Assembly (NCBI RefSeq): GCF_029892065.1
Contig: NZ_CP120373.1
Coordinates: 248,001 to 312,000 of the forward strand
Source of the DNA: Sinorhizobium garamanticum
Lineage (GTDB): Bacteria; Pseudomonadota; Alphaproteobacteria; Rhizobiales; Rhizobiaceae
Direction of reading: 5' to 3'
Length of the DNA stretch: 64,000 nucleotides
Of the stretch, positions 56,740-64,000 are shown piece after piece. Position 1 is the first letter of the stretch. Each line of letters starts with the position of its first letter. Made by a program: the position numbers and the translations under genes. Under the pieces are notes generated by a model. The model had not been told where the DNA came from and ran no database searches. It was given only the letters and a program-made list of their open reading frames with translations.

Positions 56740-58155
56740 TCACGCCTGCGTGCCGCCGACAGTGATCTGATCCATCCTGAGGTGCGGCTGGCCGACGCCG
56801 ACGGGCACCCATTGACCGGCTTTGCCGCAATTGCCGATGCCGGTGTCGAGCTTCGTGTCGTTGCCGACCATCGTCACCCGCTTCATCGCATCCGGCCCAT
56901 TGCCGATCAGCATCGCCCCCTTGACGGGCGCGCCGACCTTGCCGTTCTCGATCAAATAAGCCTCGGTGCAGCCGAACACGAACTTGCCGGAGGTGATGTC
57001 CACCTGACCGCCGCCGAAGGAGACGGCGTAGATGCCCTTCTTGACCGAGGCGATGATTTCCTCGGGCGTGCGATCGCCGGAAAGCATGTACGTGTTGGTC
57101 ATGCGAGGCATCGGCACATGTGCATAGCCCTGCCGGCGGCCATTGCCAGTGGGCTTCATGCCCATCAGCCGTGCATTCTGCCGGTCCTGCATATACCCGA
57201 CAAGTTTCCCGTCCTCGATCAGGACGTTGTAGCCTGACGGGGTGCCCTCATCATCGACGGAGAGCGAGCCGCGCCGCGCCTCGATCGTGCCGTCGTCGAC
57301 GACGGTGACACCCTTGGCTGCCACCTGCTCACCCAGGAGGCCGGCAAAAGCGGACGTCTTCTTGCGGTTGAAGTCGCCCTCGAGCCCGTGGCCGACCGCT
57401 TCGTGCAGCATGACGCCGGGCCAACCGGAGGCGAGCACCACGTCCATCGTGCCCGCCGGGGCATCGATGGCTTCGAGGTTGACGAGCGCCTGCCGCAACG
57501 CTTCGTCGGCACCGCGCTTCCAGTTCTCCTCCGTGACGAAGTCGCCGAACCCGCGGCGTCCGCCGGTGCCGAACGACCCCGTTTCCTGCCGATCGCCATC
57601 GCCAACCACGACCGAGATGTTGATGCGGGTCATCGGCCTCACGTCGTGAACACGGTGACCGTCGGTCCGCAGAATATCGACCACCTGCCAGCTCGCGGAG
57701 ATCGAGGCGGTCACCTGCCTGACCTTCGGATCCTTCGCGCGCAGATAGGCGTCAACCTCCTGGAGCAAGGCGACCTTGGACTCGAAGCTCGGTTCGCCGA
57801 TCGGATTTTCGTCGCCATAGAGTTTCTTATTGGTGCGCTGGGGGGCTGCGGCGTAGGAACCGGCATAGCCGCGCGTCACCTGACCAACCGCGTCTGCCGC
57901 CCTGTGCAGGGCGGCAAGCGACAATTCGCCGGCATGCGCATAACCGACCGATTCACCCGCGACAGCGCGCAAGCCGAAACCCTGATCGGTGTTGAAGCTG
58001 CCACCCTTGAGGCGCCCGTTGTCGAAGGAGAGGACCTCGGCTTGCGCGTGCTCCAGAAAGAGCTCACCGTCATCCGCGCCGGAAAGCGTCTCGGACAGAA
58101 CCTTGCGGACCGTAGCCTCGTCCGCATCGAAGAGGCTTATCAGATCGGTGTTCAT
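56740..58155 (-). CDS. tldD: Metalloprotease TldD
   Basis: 471 residues. Zinc motif HEAVGHGLEGDFNRKKTSAF near 255, with LLGEQVAAKGVTVVDDGT, SGYNVLIEDGKLVGYMQDRQNA and the C-terminal GQVDITSGKFVFGCTEAYLIENGKVG. It forms a heterodimer with TldE/PmbA, which is not in the window, and degrades unfolded peptides and processes some modified peptides. ATG 58153-58155 is the family start; the frame reads 48 codons further upstream through RIME copy E and is rejected. Confidence 0.95.
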   Translation of the reverse strand: MNTDLISLFDADEATVRKVLSETLSGADDGELFLEHAQAEVLSFDNGRLKGGSFNTDQGFGLRAVAGESVGYAHAGELSLAALHRAADAVGQVTRGYAGSYAAAPQRTNKKLYGDENPIGEPSFESKVALLQEVDAYLRAKDPKVRQVTASISASWQVVDILRTDGHRVHDVRPMTRINISVVVGDGDRQETGSFGTGGRRGFGDFVTEENWKRGADEALRQALVNLEAIDAPAGTMDVVLASGWPGVMLHEAVGHGLEGDFNRKKTSAFAGLLGEQVAAKGVTVVDDGTIEARRGSLSVDDEGTPSGYNVLIEDGKLVGYMQDRQNARLMGMKPTGNGRRQGYAHVPMPRMTNTYMLSGDRTPEEIIASVKKGIYAVSFGGGQVDITSGKFVFGCTEAYLIENGKVGAPVKGAMLIGNGPDAMKRVTMVGNDTKLDTGIGNCGKAGQWVPVGVGQPHLRMDQITVGGTQA

Positions 58156-58186
58156 GGTCGTCCGCTCCCGCTGGTTCGAGGTCCCA

Positions 58187-58289
58187 CTGCATGTTTCCTT
58201 AAATCGTAGCCGATTTAAGGATAAAAACATGCAGCAATTCAAAGTGCTACAGCGTCCCTTGCGCGTCTGATAAGGCGCGCGGCGCTGTA
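58187..58289. repeat. RIME-type two-palindrome intergenic repeat, copy E
   Basis: Nearly identical to copy B over the first palindrome (GTAGC loop, ATAAAAA between arm and CATGCAG). It sits 32 nt upstream of tldD and 45 nt downstream of the YcaQ-type gene, both minus strand, so it lies in an intercistronic leader. Confidence 0.85.
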
Positions 58290-58333
58290 TGCCCTCCATT
58301 TAGGAAGCAAGGGGCCGCAAGCCAAGGAAAATC

Positions 58334-59533
58334 TCAGGAAAAGGATGCGTTCCAGCCGTCGAGAAGGTTGACCTCTTCGACGCCGGTGAACCGGGCGACG
58401 CGATCGAGTTCGGCATTAAGCTTTTCCATGCGGCCGGACGAGGCCCTGACACCCGGCTCCAGCCAGAGGCGTCGGACATCGAGGCGTCCGAGCTTTCGGT
58501 CTGCTTTCATGTCGATGCGGCCGATCAAGCGGTCGCCTTCGATCAACGGAAAGACGTAGTAGCCGTATTCGCGTTTCGGCTCCGGCACAAAAACCTCGAT
58601 ACGATAGGAGAAGCCGAAAAGGCGCTCCGTTCGATTGCGATCGCGCAGCAAGGGATCGAACGGGCTGAGCACGCGGATGCGCGCCGGCGGATCAGCAAGG
58701 CCGCCAAGATTGTCGGGGAATCCGGAAAAAGCATAGGACGGACGCGGCTTGCCACCATTGGCGGATTCGATCAGGACGTCTGAAAGCTCGTCGCGATGCG
58801 CGGCGACCCAGGCTTTCGCCTCATCTGGCGACACCAAATCCCAGAAGGCGGCGATCTCTCCGTGGGTGGCGAAGCCCAGCCGATCGAGGGCACTGCGACA
58901 GGCCCAGTCGACGAACTCCGTGTGGCTCACCTCTCCCTCGTAGTGGTGCGGAGGAATGACGCGCTCAGTCAGGTCGTATACTTTCTGGAAGTTCTCCCGC
59001 CGGGCGATCGCCAGCCTGCCCTGGCGCCATAGTACTTCGAGCGCTGTCTTCGATGGATGCCAGTTCCACCAGCCACCGGATACGTGGCCGTCCACCTTGA
59101 GATCGCGCGCCATCACCGCACCGTCGCTGACGATGCGTTCGTAGGTTTCCTCGCAACCGTCGTCGAACCCCTCGCCCCGCCATTTGATCCAACGCTCGCG
59201 CAGCGTCTCGCTTTCCCATTTGAAGCGATGTTTCCAATAGATGAAAAAGGCGCTCGGAATGATCGAGGCGTCGTGGGTCCAGTGTTCGAAGAGCTCGCGG
59301 TCTTTTTCCAGCAATTCAGTCAGGTGTTCGCGACGATAGGTCTGGTTGCGGGAAAAAAGGATCTGGTGATGGGCCCGCTCGACCGTCGCGATGCTGTCGA
59401 CCTGGACGAAGCCGAGGTCGCGGATGAGCTTCAACAGCCCGTCCTTGCCGAGCGCGCGCTGCGGCGCGGCGGTGAGGCCCTGTTTTGCAAGGAAGATGCG
59501 CCGGGCATCGCGATTGGAGAGGCGAATCGTCAT
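58334..59533 (-). CDS. YcaQ-type winged-helix protein (putative crosslink-repair DNA glycosylase)
   Basis: 399 residues. A run of winged-helix domains with LSNRDARRIFLAKQGL at the start, the catalytic-type QxD in LGFVQVDSIATVERAHH near residue 37-39, and LFEHWTHDASIIP. The C-terminal half has RVLSPFDPLLRDRNRTERLFGFSYRIEVFVP. E. coli YcaQ unhooks interstrand DNA crosslinks; assignment here is by family pattern. The start at 59531-59533 (MTIRLSNRDARR) is chosen over a 37-codon longer frame. Divergent from bioM. Confidence 0.85.
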   Translation of the reverse strand: MTIRLSNRDARRIFLAKQGLTAAPQRALGKDGLLKLIRDLGFVQVDSIATVERAHHQILFSRNQTYRREHLTELLEKDRELFEHWTHDASIIPSAFFIYWKHRFKWESETLRERWIKWRGEGFDDGCEETYERIVSDGAVMARDLKVDGHVSGGWWNWHPSKTALEVLWRQGRLAIARRENFQKVYDLTERVIPPHHYEGEVSHTEFVDWACRSALDRLGFATHGEIAAFWDLVSPDEAKAWVAAHRDELSDVLIESANGGKPRPSYAFSGFPDNLGGLADPPARIRVLSPFDPLLRDRNRTERLFGFSYRIEVFVPEPKREYGYYVFPLIEGDRLIGRIDMKADRKLGRLDVRRLWLEPGVRASSGRMEKLNAELDRVARFTGVEEVNLLDGWNASFS

Positions 59534-59655
59534 GGTTCGAAAGAGTAGGCTTTTATTCCCATTATTGAAATGCCGCGGTGCAAAGGTCTGGCCGCATTGC
59601 ACTTCCCGATCGACTTGCCCTATAGAGCCACCACGCAAACTCAAAGGGACAAGGC

Positions 59656-60336
59656 TTGGATATTCGCTTTACCGATTGCTCGGTCAGCTTCGGCGAACGA
59701 GTCGCGCTCCATTCCCTGACGCTCGCCCTTGACGAACGCCGCATCGGCATCATTGGCCTCAACGGCTCCGGCAAGACGACCTTCGCGCGGCTGATCAACG
59801 GGCTTGTCAAGCCGACCACAGGCTACGTGACGGTCAACGGGCTCGATACTATCATGGACGACAGAGCCGTCCTCGCCGAAGCAGGCTTCATCTTCCAGAA
59901 CCCGCAGCACCAGTTGATCATGCCGATCGTTTCCGACGATATCGCATTCGGACTGAAGAATCGCGGCTTGCCTCAGCGCGAAATCGCCGCACGCACGGAG
60001 GCGGCGCTGACGCGCTTCGGCGTGACCCACCTTGCCCGGCGTCGCGTGCATGAGCTTTCGGGCGGAGAAACGCAGCTTGTCGCCATGGCAAGCGTCGTCG
60101 TCACTGGGCCGAAGATCCTGATCCTCGACGAACCGACCAACCAGCTCGACCTCCGCAACCGCCGCATGGTCGCCAACACGATCGATGCGCTCGACGAAGA
60201 CACCATCGTTATCACCCATGACCTTGCGCTCGTCGAAAGCGTCGAAAGGCTGTTGCTCTTCCACGAGGGCCGGCTGCTCGCCGATGGCAAACCTGCCGAA
60301 ACGATCCGGCGCTATCACGAGGTCGCCGGATGCTGA
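59656..60336 (+). CDS. bioM: Biotin ECF transporter ATPase BioM
   Basis: 226 residues, an ABC ATPase of the energy-coupling-factor type. Walker A GLNGSGKTTF near 34-43, Q-loop FIFQNPQHQLIMP near 78, signature LSGGETQLVAMASVV near 132, Walker B LILDEPTNQLDL near 156 and the switch His in VITHDL. It powers the BioMNY biotin importer. The start is TTG 59656, with AAAGGGAC upstream. It overlaps bioN by 7 bp. No BioR box is visible in the 122-bp region shared with the divergent YcaQ-type gene. Confidence 0.94.
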   Translation: MDIRFTDCSVSFGERVALHSLTLALDERRIGIIGLNGSGKTTFARLINGLVKPTTGYVTVNGLDTIMDDRAVLAEAGFIFQNPQHQLIMPIVSDDIAFGLKNRGLPQREIAARTEAALTRFGVTHLARRRVHELSGGETQLVAMASVVVTGPKILILDEPTNQLDLRNRRMVANTIDALDEDTIVITHDLALVESVERLLLFHEGRLLADGKPAETIRRYHEVAGC

Positions 60337-60935
60337 CGAGCCTCTATGTAGAGGGCAGAAGCTGGTTTCACCGCCTGCCGGTGCGCGCGAAACTCGTTGC
60401 TCTCCTGCTTCTCAGCCTCTCGCTTTTCGCGACGCAATCGCTCTATCTGCTTGCGCCCGCCTTCCTGCTCTCTGGATGGCTCTACTTCTCCCTCGGCCTG
60501 ACGCTGCGCCAGGCACTCGCGCGCGTCGGTTTCGTTTTTTTCACCATCCTCGTCCTTGCTGCCGTCAACCTTTTCCTTCTTCCCCTCCCCGAAGTCGCCG
60601 CGCTGGTGCTGCGGCTGATGGCGCTCGTGTTCTTCGCCGCCGCGGTTACAGCGACGACGACAATCAGCGCCTTCATGGACGAGATCACGATCCTCCTGAA
60701 GCCGCTCGAGCGCATCGGGCTGCTCAATGCCGCCGACGTCAGCCTGGCAATCGGTCTCGTGCTGCGTTTCGTTCCCGACATTTTCGCCCGCTACGAGGCC
60801 ATCCGCGAGGCGCATCGCGCGCGGGGCTTGCCAATACGACCGCTGACGATCATCGGGCCGCTTATCATCCTTACGCTCAAAGATGCGGATACGATTGCCG
60901 CAGCCATTGACGCTCGCGGATTTCGGCGGCAATAA
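60330..60935 (+). CDS. bioN: Biotin ECF transporter transmembrane protein BioN
   Basis: 201 residues, four to five membrane helices. The T-component coupling motifs of ECF systems appear near the C-terminus: YEAIREAHRARGLPIRP and TIAAAIDARGFRR (the two Ala-Arg-Gly signatures). ATG 60330 overlaps the bioM stop, implying coupled translation in fixed stoichiometry. Confidence 0.94.
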   Translation: MLTSLYVEGRSWFHRLPVRAKLVALLLLSLSLFATQSLYLLAPAFLLSGWLYFSLGLTLRQALARVGFVFFTILVLAAVNLFLLPLPEVAALVLRLMALVFFAAAVTATTTISAFMDEITILLKPLERIGLLNAADVSLAIGLVLRFVPDIFARYEAIREAHRARGLPIRPLTIIGPLIILTLKDADTIAAAIDARGFRRQ

Positions 60936-60966
60936 ATTCGCGCTTTCTAATAAAAGGTAGGACCAC

Positions 60967-61530
60967 ATGAACACCAGAGATCTCGTCCTGATCGCGCTTT
61001 TTGCCGCGATCGTCGTCGTACTTGGGCTTATCCCGCCGATCACGCTCGGTTTCATCCCGGTTCCGATCACGGCGCAGTCGATGGGCGTGATGCTCGCCGG
61101 CTGCATCATCGGCGCAAAACGCGGGGCGCTCGCCTTCCTGCTGTTCGTCCTCCTGGTCGCCATCGGCCTGCCCGTGCTCTCCGGCGGACGCGGCGGGCTC
61201 GCTGTTCTGGCTGGACCTTCGGGCGGCTTCATCCTTGGCTGGGCTGTCGCCGCCTATGTAACGGGCATCATCGCCGAACGCTTCATTCACGAGGGTCAGT
61301 CGGAGAGCCGTCAGTTCGGCGGGTTCTTCCTTGCCTCGGTCGTCGGCGGCATCGTCGTCCTCTACGGGATCGGCGTGCCATGGCTGTCCGCCGTCACCGG
61401 CACGCCGCTGCTCGCGGCCGCGACCGGTTCACTCGCCTTCATCCCCGGCGATCTTCTGAAGGCGGCGATCGCGACCCTTGCCGCCCGCGCCGTCTACGCC
61501 GGCTATCCGCTGCTGCCGGTCCGCGCCTGA
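60967..61530 (+). CDS. bioY: Biotin ECF transporter S component BioY
   Basis: 187 residues, six membrane helices. BioY hallmarks: PITLGFIPVPITAQSMGVMLAGCIIGAKRGALAFLLFVLLVAIGLPVLSGGRGGLAVLAGPSGGFILGW. It is the biotin-binding subunit pairing with BioM and BioN. AGGTAGGACCAC gives a good ribosome-binding site 31 nt after bioN. It differs clearly from the solitary bioY at 18062, so the two are old paralogues rather than a recent duplication. Confidence 0.95.
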   Translation: MNTRDLVLIALFAAIVVVLGLIPPITLGFIPVPITAQSMGVMLAGCIIGAKRGALAFLLFVLLVAIGLPVLSGGRGGLAVLAGPSGGFILGWAVAAYVTGIIAERFIHEGQSESRQFGGFFLASVVGGIVVLYGIGVPWLSAVTGTPLLAAATGSLAFIPGDLLKAAIATLAARAVYAGYPLLPVRA

Positions 61531-61534
61531 ACCA

Positions 61535-63037
61535 ATGCCGCTCGCCGAAGCAATCATGGGTCATGCGGGTGAACGCCCGCATGACCCGGCTTTCCACATC
61601 GAGGACCGGGTCTTCTCCTTCGGAGAACTCGCCGCCGACGCAAGTCGCATCCTGCGCACGATCGAACAATCCGTGCCAGCCGGTACGGACGGCAGCGTTC
61701 TTTCAGGCCGCGCGCGGCTGATCGCGCTGCAGACCGGCAATCACCCGCTCTTTGCCGCTGCCTTCATCGCCGCGACCGCCGGCGGCAATTGCGCCGCGCT
61801 CATCGATCCGCATCTGCCTGAGCCGACGCGCCGGCGGATGATCGAGCAGCTGCGGCCCGACATCGTCGTCCATCCGGAGGGCGATACGCTACGGCTCGGA
61901 CAGCCGGCGGCGGGCGAAAACACTCCCATCGACACCGCCGCCGATGGCATCGGTACCATCCCTGTCGGCGACGGCGGCGAACCTTTCCTCATCGTCTTCA
62001 CCTCCGGCACGACGGGAGAACCGAAAGCGATCATCCGCGATCGCCGGTCCTGGCGTCTCAGCCTCGAAACCGGCCAGAGCTTTTTCGGGATCGGGTCCGG
62101 AACGACAACCTATGCTCCAGGGCCGCTTGCCCACGGCCTGACGCTCTATGCGCTTGCCGAAAGCTTGAAGGCAGGCGCCGAATTCATCGGCGCCCACCAT
62201 TTCGACCCCCGGCAAGCCGTGGCGACGATCGCAGCGAGGAAGGTCAAGCGACTCGTCCTGGTGCCGACGATGCTGCGACGGCTCTGCGAGCAGGTGCGAG
62301 GCTCGACCACCCTGCCCTTAGTCGAAGCAATCACCGTCGCCGGCGCCAAGCTTACGCCCGCGGACCGGAAGGCCGCGCGCCTTGCCTTTCCCGAGGCGCG
62401 CGTCATCGAGTATTACGGCGCGTCCGAGCTCGGCTTCATTACCGTCGCCGGTGCAGCCGACAACCACGCGCCGACGGCCGTCGGCAAGGCGTTCCCCGGC
62501 GTCCGGCTCCAGATCCTCGACGAGGCGGGAGGTCGCCTTCCCGCAGGCGAGACCGGTACGATCTTCGTCGAAAGCGCGCTCATATCCGATGGTTATGTTG
62601 CGGGCGGCGATGGCGCAGGGTTTCGCCGGCACGGCGATCTCGCAACGGTCGGCGATCTGGGCTTCCTCGACCCTGACGGCACGCTGCATCTGATCGGCCG
62701 TTTTGGAGGGATGGTGCTTTCGGGCGGCAACAACATTTATCCGTCCGAGGTCGAGGCCGTTATCATGGCCGCCGACAATGTGAGCACCGTCCAGGTCCTG
62801 GGCCTCGACCACCCCGACCTCGGCAGCGAGCTCGCAGCCATCATCGAGCCGCGCGGCGAGGCTTTCGACCATCTTTCACTCGAACGTCATCTTGCTGCCG
62901 CCCTGCCGCGCTACAAGCATCCGCGCAAGATCTGGCTCTGCCGTGCAATGCCGATGACGGCCTCCGGCAAGATCGCCACCAAGGAGCTCCGGCAATGGAT
63001 CGCGGAGGGGAACGGTGCCCTTGAACGCCTCATATGA
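61535..63037 (+). CDS. Acyl-CoA synthetase (AMP-forming)
   Basis: 500 residues of the adenylate-forming family. Phosphate loop IVFTSGTTGEPKAIIRD near 155-170, EYYGASELGF near 290, the hinge region GDLATVGDLGFLDPDGTLHLIGRFGGMVLSGGNNIYPSEVE near 370-410 and the catalytic Lys in MTASGKIATKEL near 475. It activates a carboxylic acid to its CoA thioester; the substrate is unknown. ATG 61535 is only 4 nt after the bioY stop, and its 3' end overlaps the thiolase gene by 23 bp. It is thus part of the bioMNY operon. Confidence 0.9.
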   Translation: MPLAEAIMGHAGERPHDPAFHIEDRVFSFGELAADASRILRTIEQSVPAGTDGSVLSGRARLIALQTGNHPLFAAAFIAATAGGNCAALIDPHLPEPTRRRMIEQLRPDIVVHPEGDTLRLGQPAAGENTPIDTAADGIGTIPVGDGGEPFLIVFTSGTTGEPKAIIRDRRSWRLSLETGQSFFGIGSGTTTYAPGPLAHGLTLYALAESLKAGAEFIGAHHFDPRQAVATIAARKVKRLVLVPTMLRRLCEQVRGSTTLPLVEAITVAGAKLTPADRKAARLAFPEARVIEYYGASELGFITVAGAADNHAPTAVGKAFPGVRLQILDEAGGRLPAGETGTIFVESALISDGYVAGGDGAGFRRHGDLATVGDLGFLDPDGTLHLIGRFGGMVLSGGNNIYPSEVEAVIMAADNVSTVQVLGLDHPDLGSELAAIIEPRGEAFDHLSLERHLAAALPRYKHPRKIWLCRAMPMTASGKIATKELRQWIAEGNGALERLI

Positions 63038-64000
63038 CCCGGCCCGCACACCCGTCATCATCGCCGCATTGCGTACCCCGATCGGCCGTGTAAACGGCAG
63101 CCTGGCCAAGGTTGAACCGGCGACGCTCGCCGCCCCGCTGATTGCCCGGATCATTGCCGACCTCGGCATCGACCGTGATGAAATCGACGACGTGCTGCTC
63201 GGTAATGCCGCCAACAGCGCCGGAAACCTTGCGCGGCTTGCGGCGCTCGAAGCCGGCCTGCCGGTTGCGATTCCCGGCGTCACCATCGACCGGCAATGCG
63301 GCTCGGGCCTCGAAGCCATCATACTTGCGGCGCGGCAGATTCAGGCCGGCGCGGGACGGTTCTACCTCGCTGGTGGCAGCGAAAGCGCCAGCCGCGCCCA
63401 CATCCGGCTTCGCCCGCCGCTTGAGCGCGACGAGGAACTTCAGCCGGTCAGGCGGGCGCGGATGGCACCCGATGCTATCGGCGACCCGGATATGGGCGTT
63501 GCCGCCGAGAACGTCGCTGCTGCCTGCGGCATTTCCCGCGAACGGCAGGATCAGTTTGCCCTGGAAAGCCACCGCCGCGCCGTTGCGGCCGCGGCGGTTG
63601 GGAGGTTCCAGCGCGAGATCGTTCCAGCGTCGACACCAGCGGGTCTTGTCTCCAGTGATGAATGTCCCCGGGCAAACGCGGCGGCCGAGACGCTTGCGCG
63701 GCTGAAGCCGGTTTTCGTCAAGGATGGCACCGTGACGGCCGGCAATGCCTGTCCGATCAATGACGGAGCCGCCATGGTGCTGGTAACGAGCCTCACCGAG
63801 GCGCGCCGGCTTGGTGTTCAGTTTGCCCTGGAGTTCGTCGACGCGGCGACGGCGGGCGTTGATCCGAACCTGCTCGGGCTCGGTCCGGTTCCGGCGATGG
63901 CGAAACTTCGCGCACGCAATCCGGCGCTCGATGTCGCCGCAGTCGATTTCATCGAATTCAACGAGGCTTTCGCTTCACAGGTTCTCGGCAGCCTCGACCA
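63015..64000 (+). CDS. Thiolase (acetyl-CoA acyltransferase), 3' end beyond window
   Basis: 328 residues visible, incomplete. Start GTG 63015 with GGAGGGG 4 nt upstream. Thiolase features: VIIAALRTPIGRVNGSLAKVEP near 15, nucleophilic Cys in TIDRQCGSGLEAI near 95, GVAAENVAAACGISRERQDQFALESH, then GNACPINDGAAMVLV near 245 and FIEFNEAFASQVLG at the window edge. It catalyses thiolytic cleavage or Claisen condensation of acyl-CoAs. It overlaps the acyl-CoA synthetase gene, so the ligase and thiolase are probably co-expressed with bioMNY. Confidence 0.88.
   Translation, partial: MPLNASYDPARTPVIIAALRTPIGRVNGSLAKVEPATLAAPLIARIIADLGIDRDEIDDVLLGNAANSAGNLARLAALEAGLPVAIPGVTIDRQCGSGLEAIILAARQIQAGAGRFYLAGGSESASRAHIRLRPPLERDEELQPVRRARMAPDAIGDPDMGVAAENVAAACGISRERQDQFALESHRRAVAAAAVGRFQREIVPASTPAGLVSSDECPRANAAAETLARLKPVFVKDGTVTAGNACPINDGAAMVLVTSLTEARRLGVQFALEFVDAATAGVDPNLLGLGPVPAMAKLRARNPALDVAAVDFIEFNEAFASQVLGSLD

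Noticed and set aside
58156..58299. N-terminal extension of tldD by 48 codons
   Set aside because: Encoded by RIME copy E; the same peptide appears in unrelated frames.
59534..59655. BioR box in front of bioMNY
   Set aside because: Looked for TTATMKATAA and one-mismatch forms; only AT-rich fragments such as TTTATTCCC are present.

Overview
The window looks like chromosomal DNA of a fast-growing rhizobium, most likely Sinorhizobium (Ensifer) of the S. meliloti/S. fredii group. This rests on the high GC, the CcrM methyltransferase, the aa3 oxidase (cta) operon, FabI, RibBA and IalB proteins typical of Rhizobiales, a GntR-type BioR with its TTATMKATAA boxes, and several copies of a roughly 100-bp two-palindrome element that matches the Rhizobium-specific intergenic mosaic element (RIME) type. 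The genus is inferred; no search was run. I saw no rRNA, tRNA, CRISPR array or prophage. The only mobile-element trace is a truncated IS5-type transposase near 48.8 kb, next to a DUF4279 gene.

Layout. 0-6.3 kb: metallo-beta-lactamase-fold hydrolase, DUF1499 membrane protein, small hypothetical genes, a lipoprotein and ppdK, separated by repeat elements. 6.5-16.0 kb: smc, a DsbA-like lipoprotein, DUF721 protein, mutY, a HAD hydrolase, an RTX protein and ccrM. 16.1-19.5 kb: two small dimeric alpha/beta-barrel proteins (ABM and NIPSNAP) divergent from an ArsR-type regulator, then a biotin island: bioR, three BioR boxes, bioY and a DUF1284 gene coupled to bioY. 19.7-31 kb: HAD hydrolase, branched-chain amino acid binding protein, thrC, M16 peptidase, acetyltransferase plus EAL phosphodiesterase, zinc-ribbon peptidase and AlgH/YqgE. 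31-35 kb: DsbD-N-domain protein, peroxiredoxin, and an ispH-thrB-rnhA cluster. 35-42 kb: the cytochrome c oxidase operon ctaC-ctaD-ctaB-small ORF-ctaG-ctaE-DUF983-surf1. 42-48 kb: ialB, ribBA, aroC and a CHASE-PAS-GGDEF-EAL protein. 48-59.5 kb: DUF1344, IS remnant, DUF4279, histidine phosphatase, fabI, DnaJ-like protein, surface lipoprotein, pdxH, polysaccharide deacetylase, D,D-carboxypeptidase with a SPOR domain, GNAT, tldD and a YcaQ-type protein. 59.6-64 kb: bioM-bioN-bioY tightly coupled to an acyl-CoA synthetase and a thiolase cut by the window end.

The strongest themes are biotin and terminal respiration. Two separate BioY loci occur in one window. One is a BioR-boxed bioY fused by a GTGA overlap to a cysteine-rich DUF1284 gene. 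The other is a complete bioMNY transporter with no BioR box that I can see, running into acyl-CoA ligase and thiolase genes. The repeats also deserve attention: at several places they abut or enter coding signals, supplying a Shine-Dalgarno sequence, stop codons or C-terminal codons.
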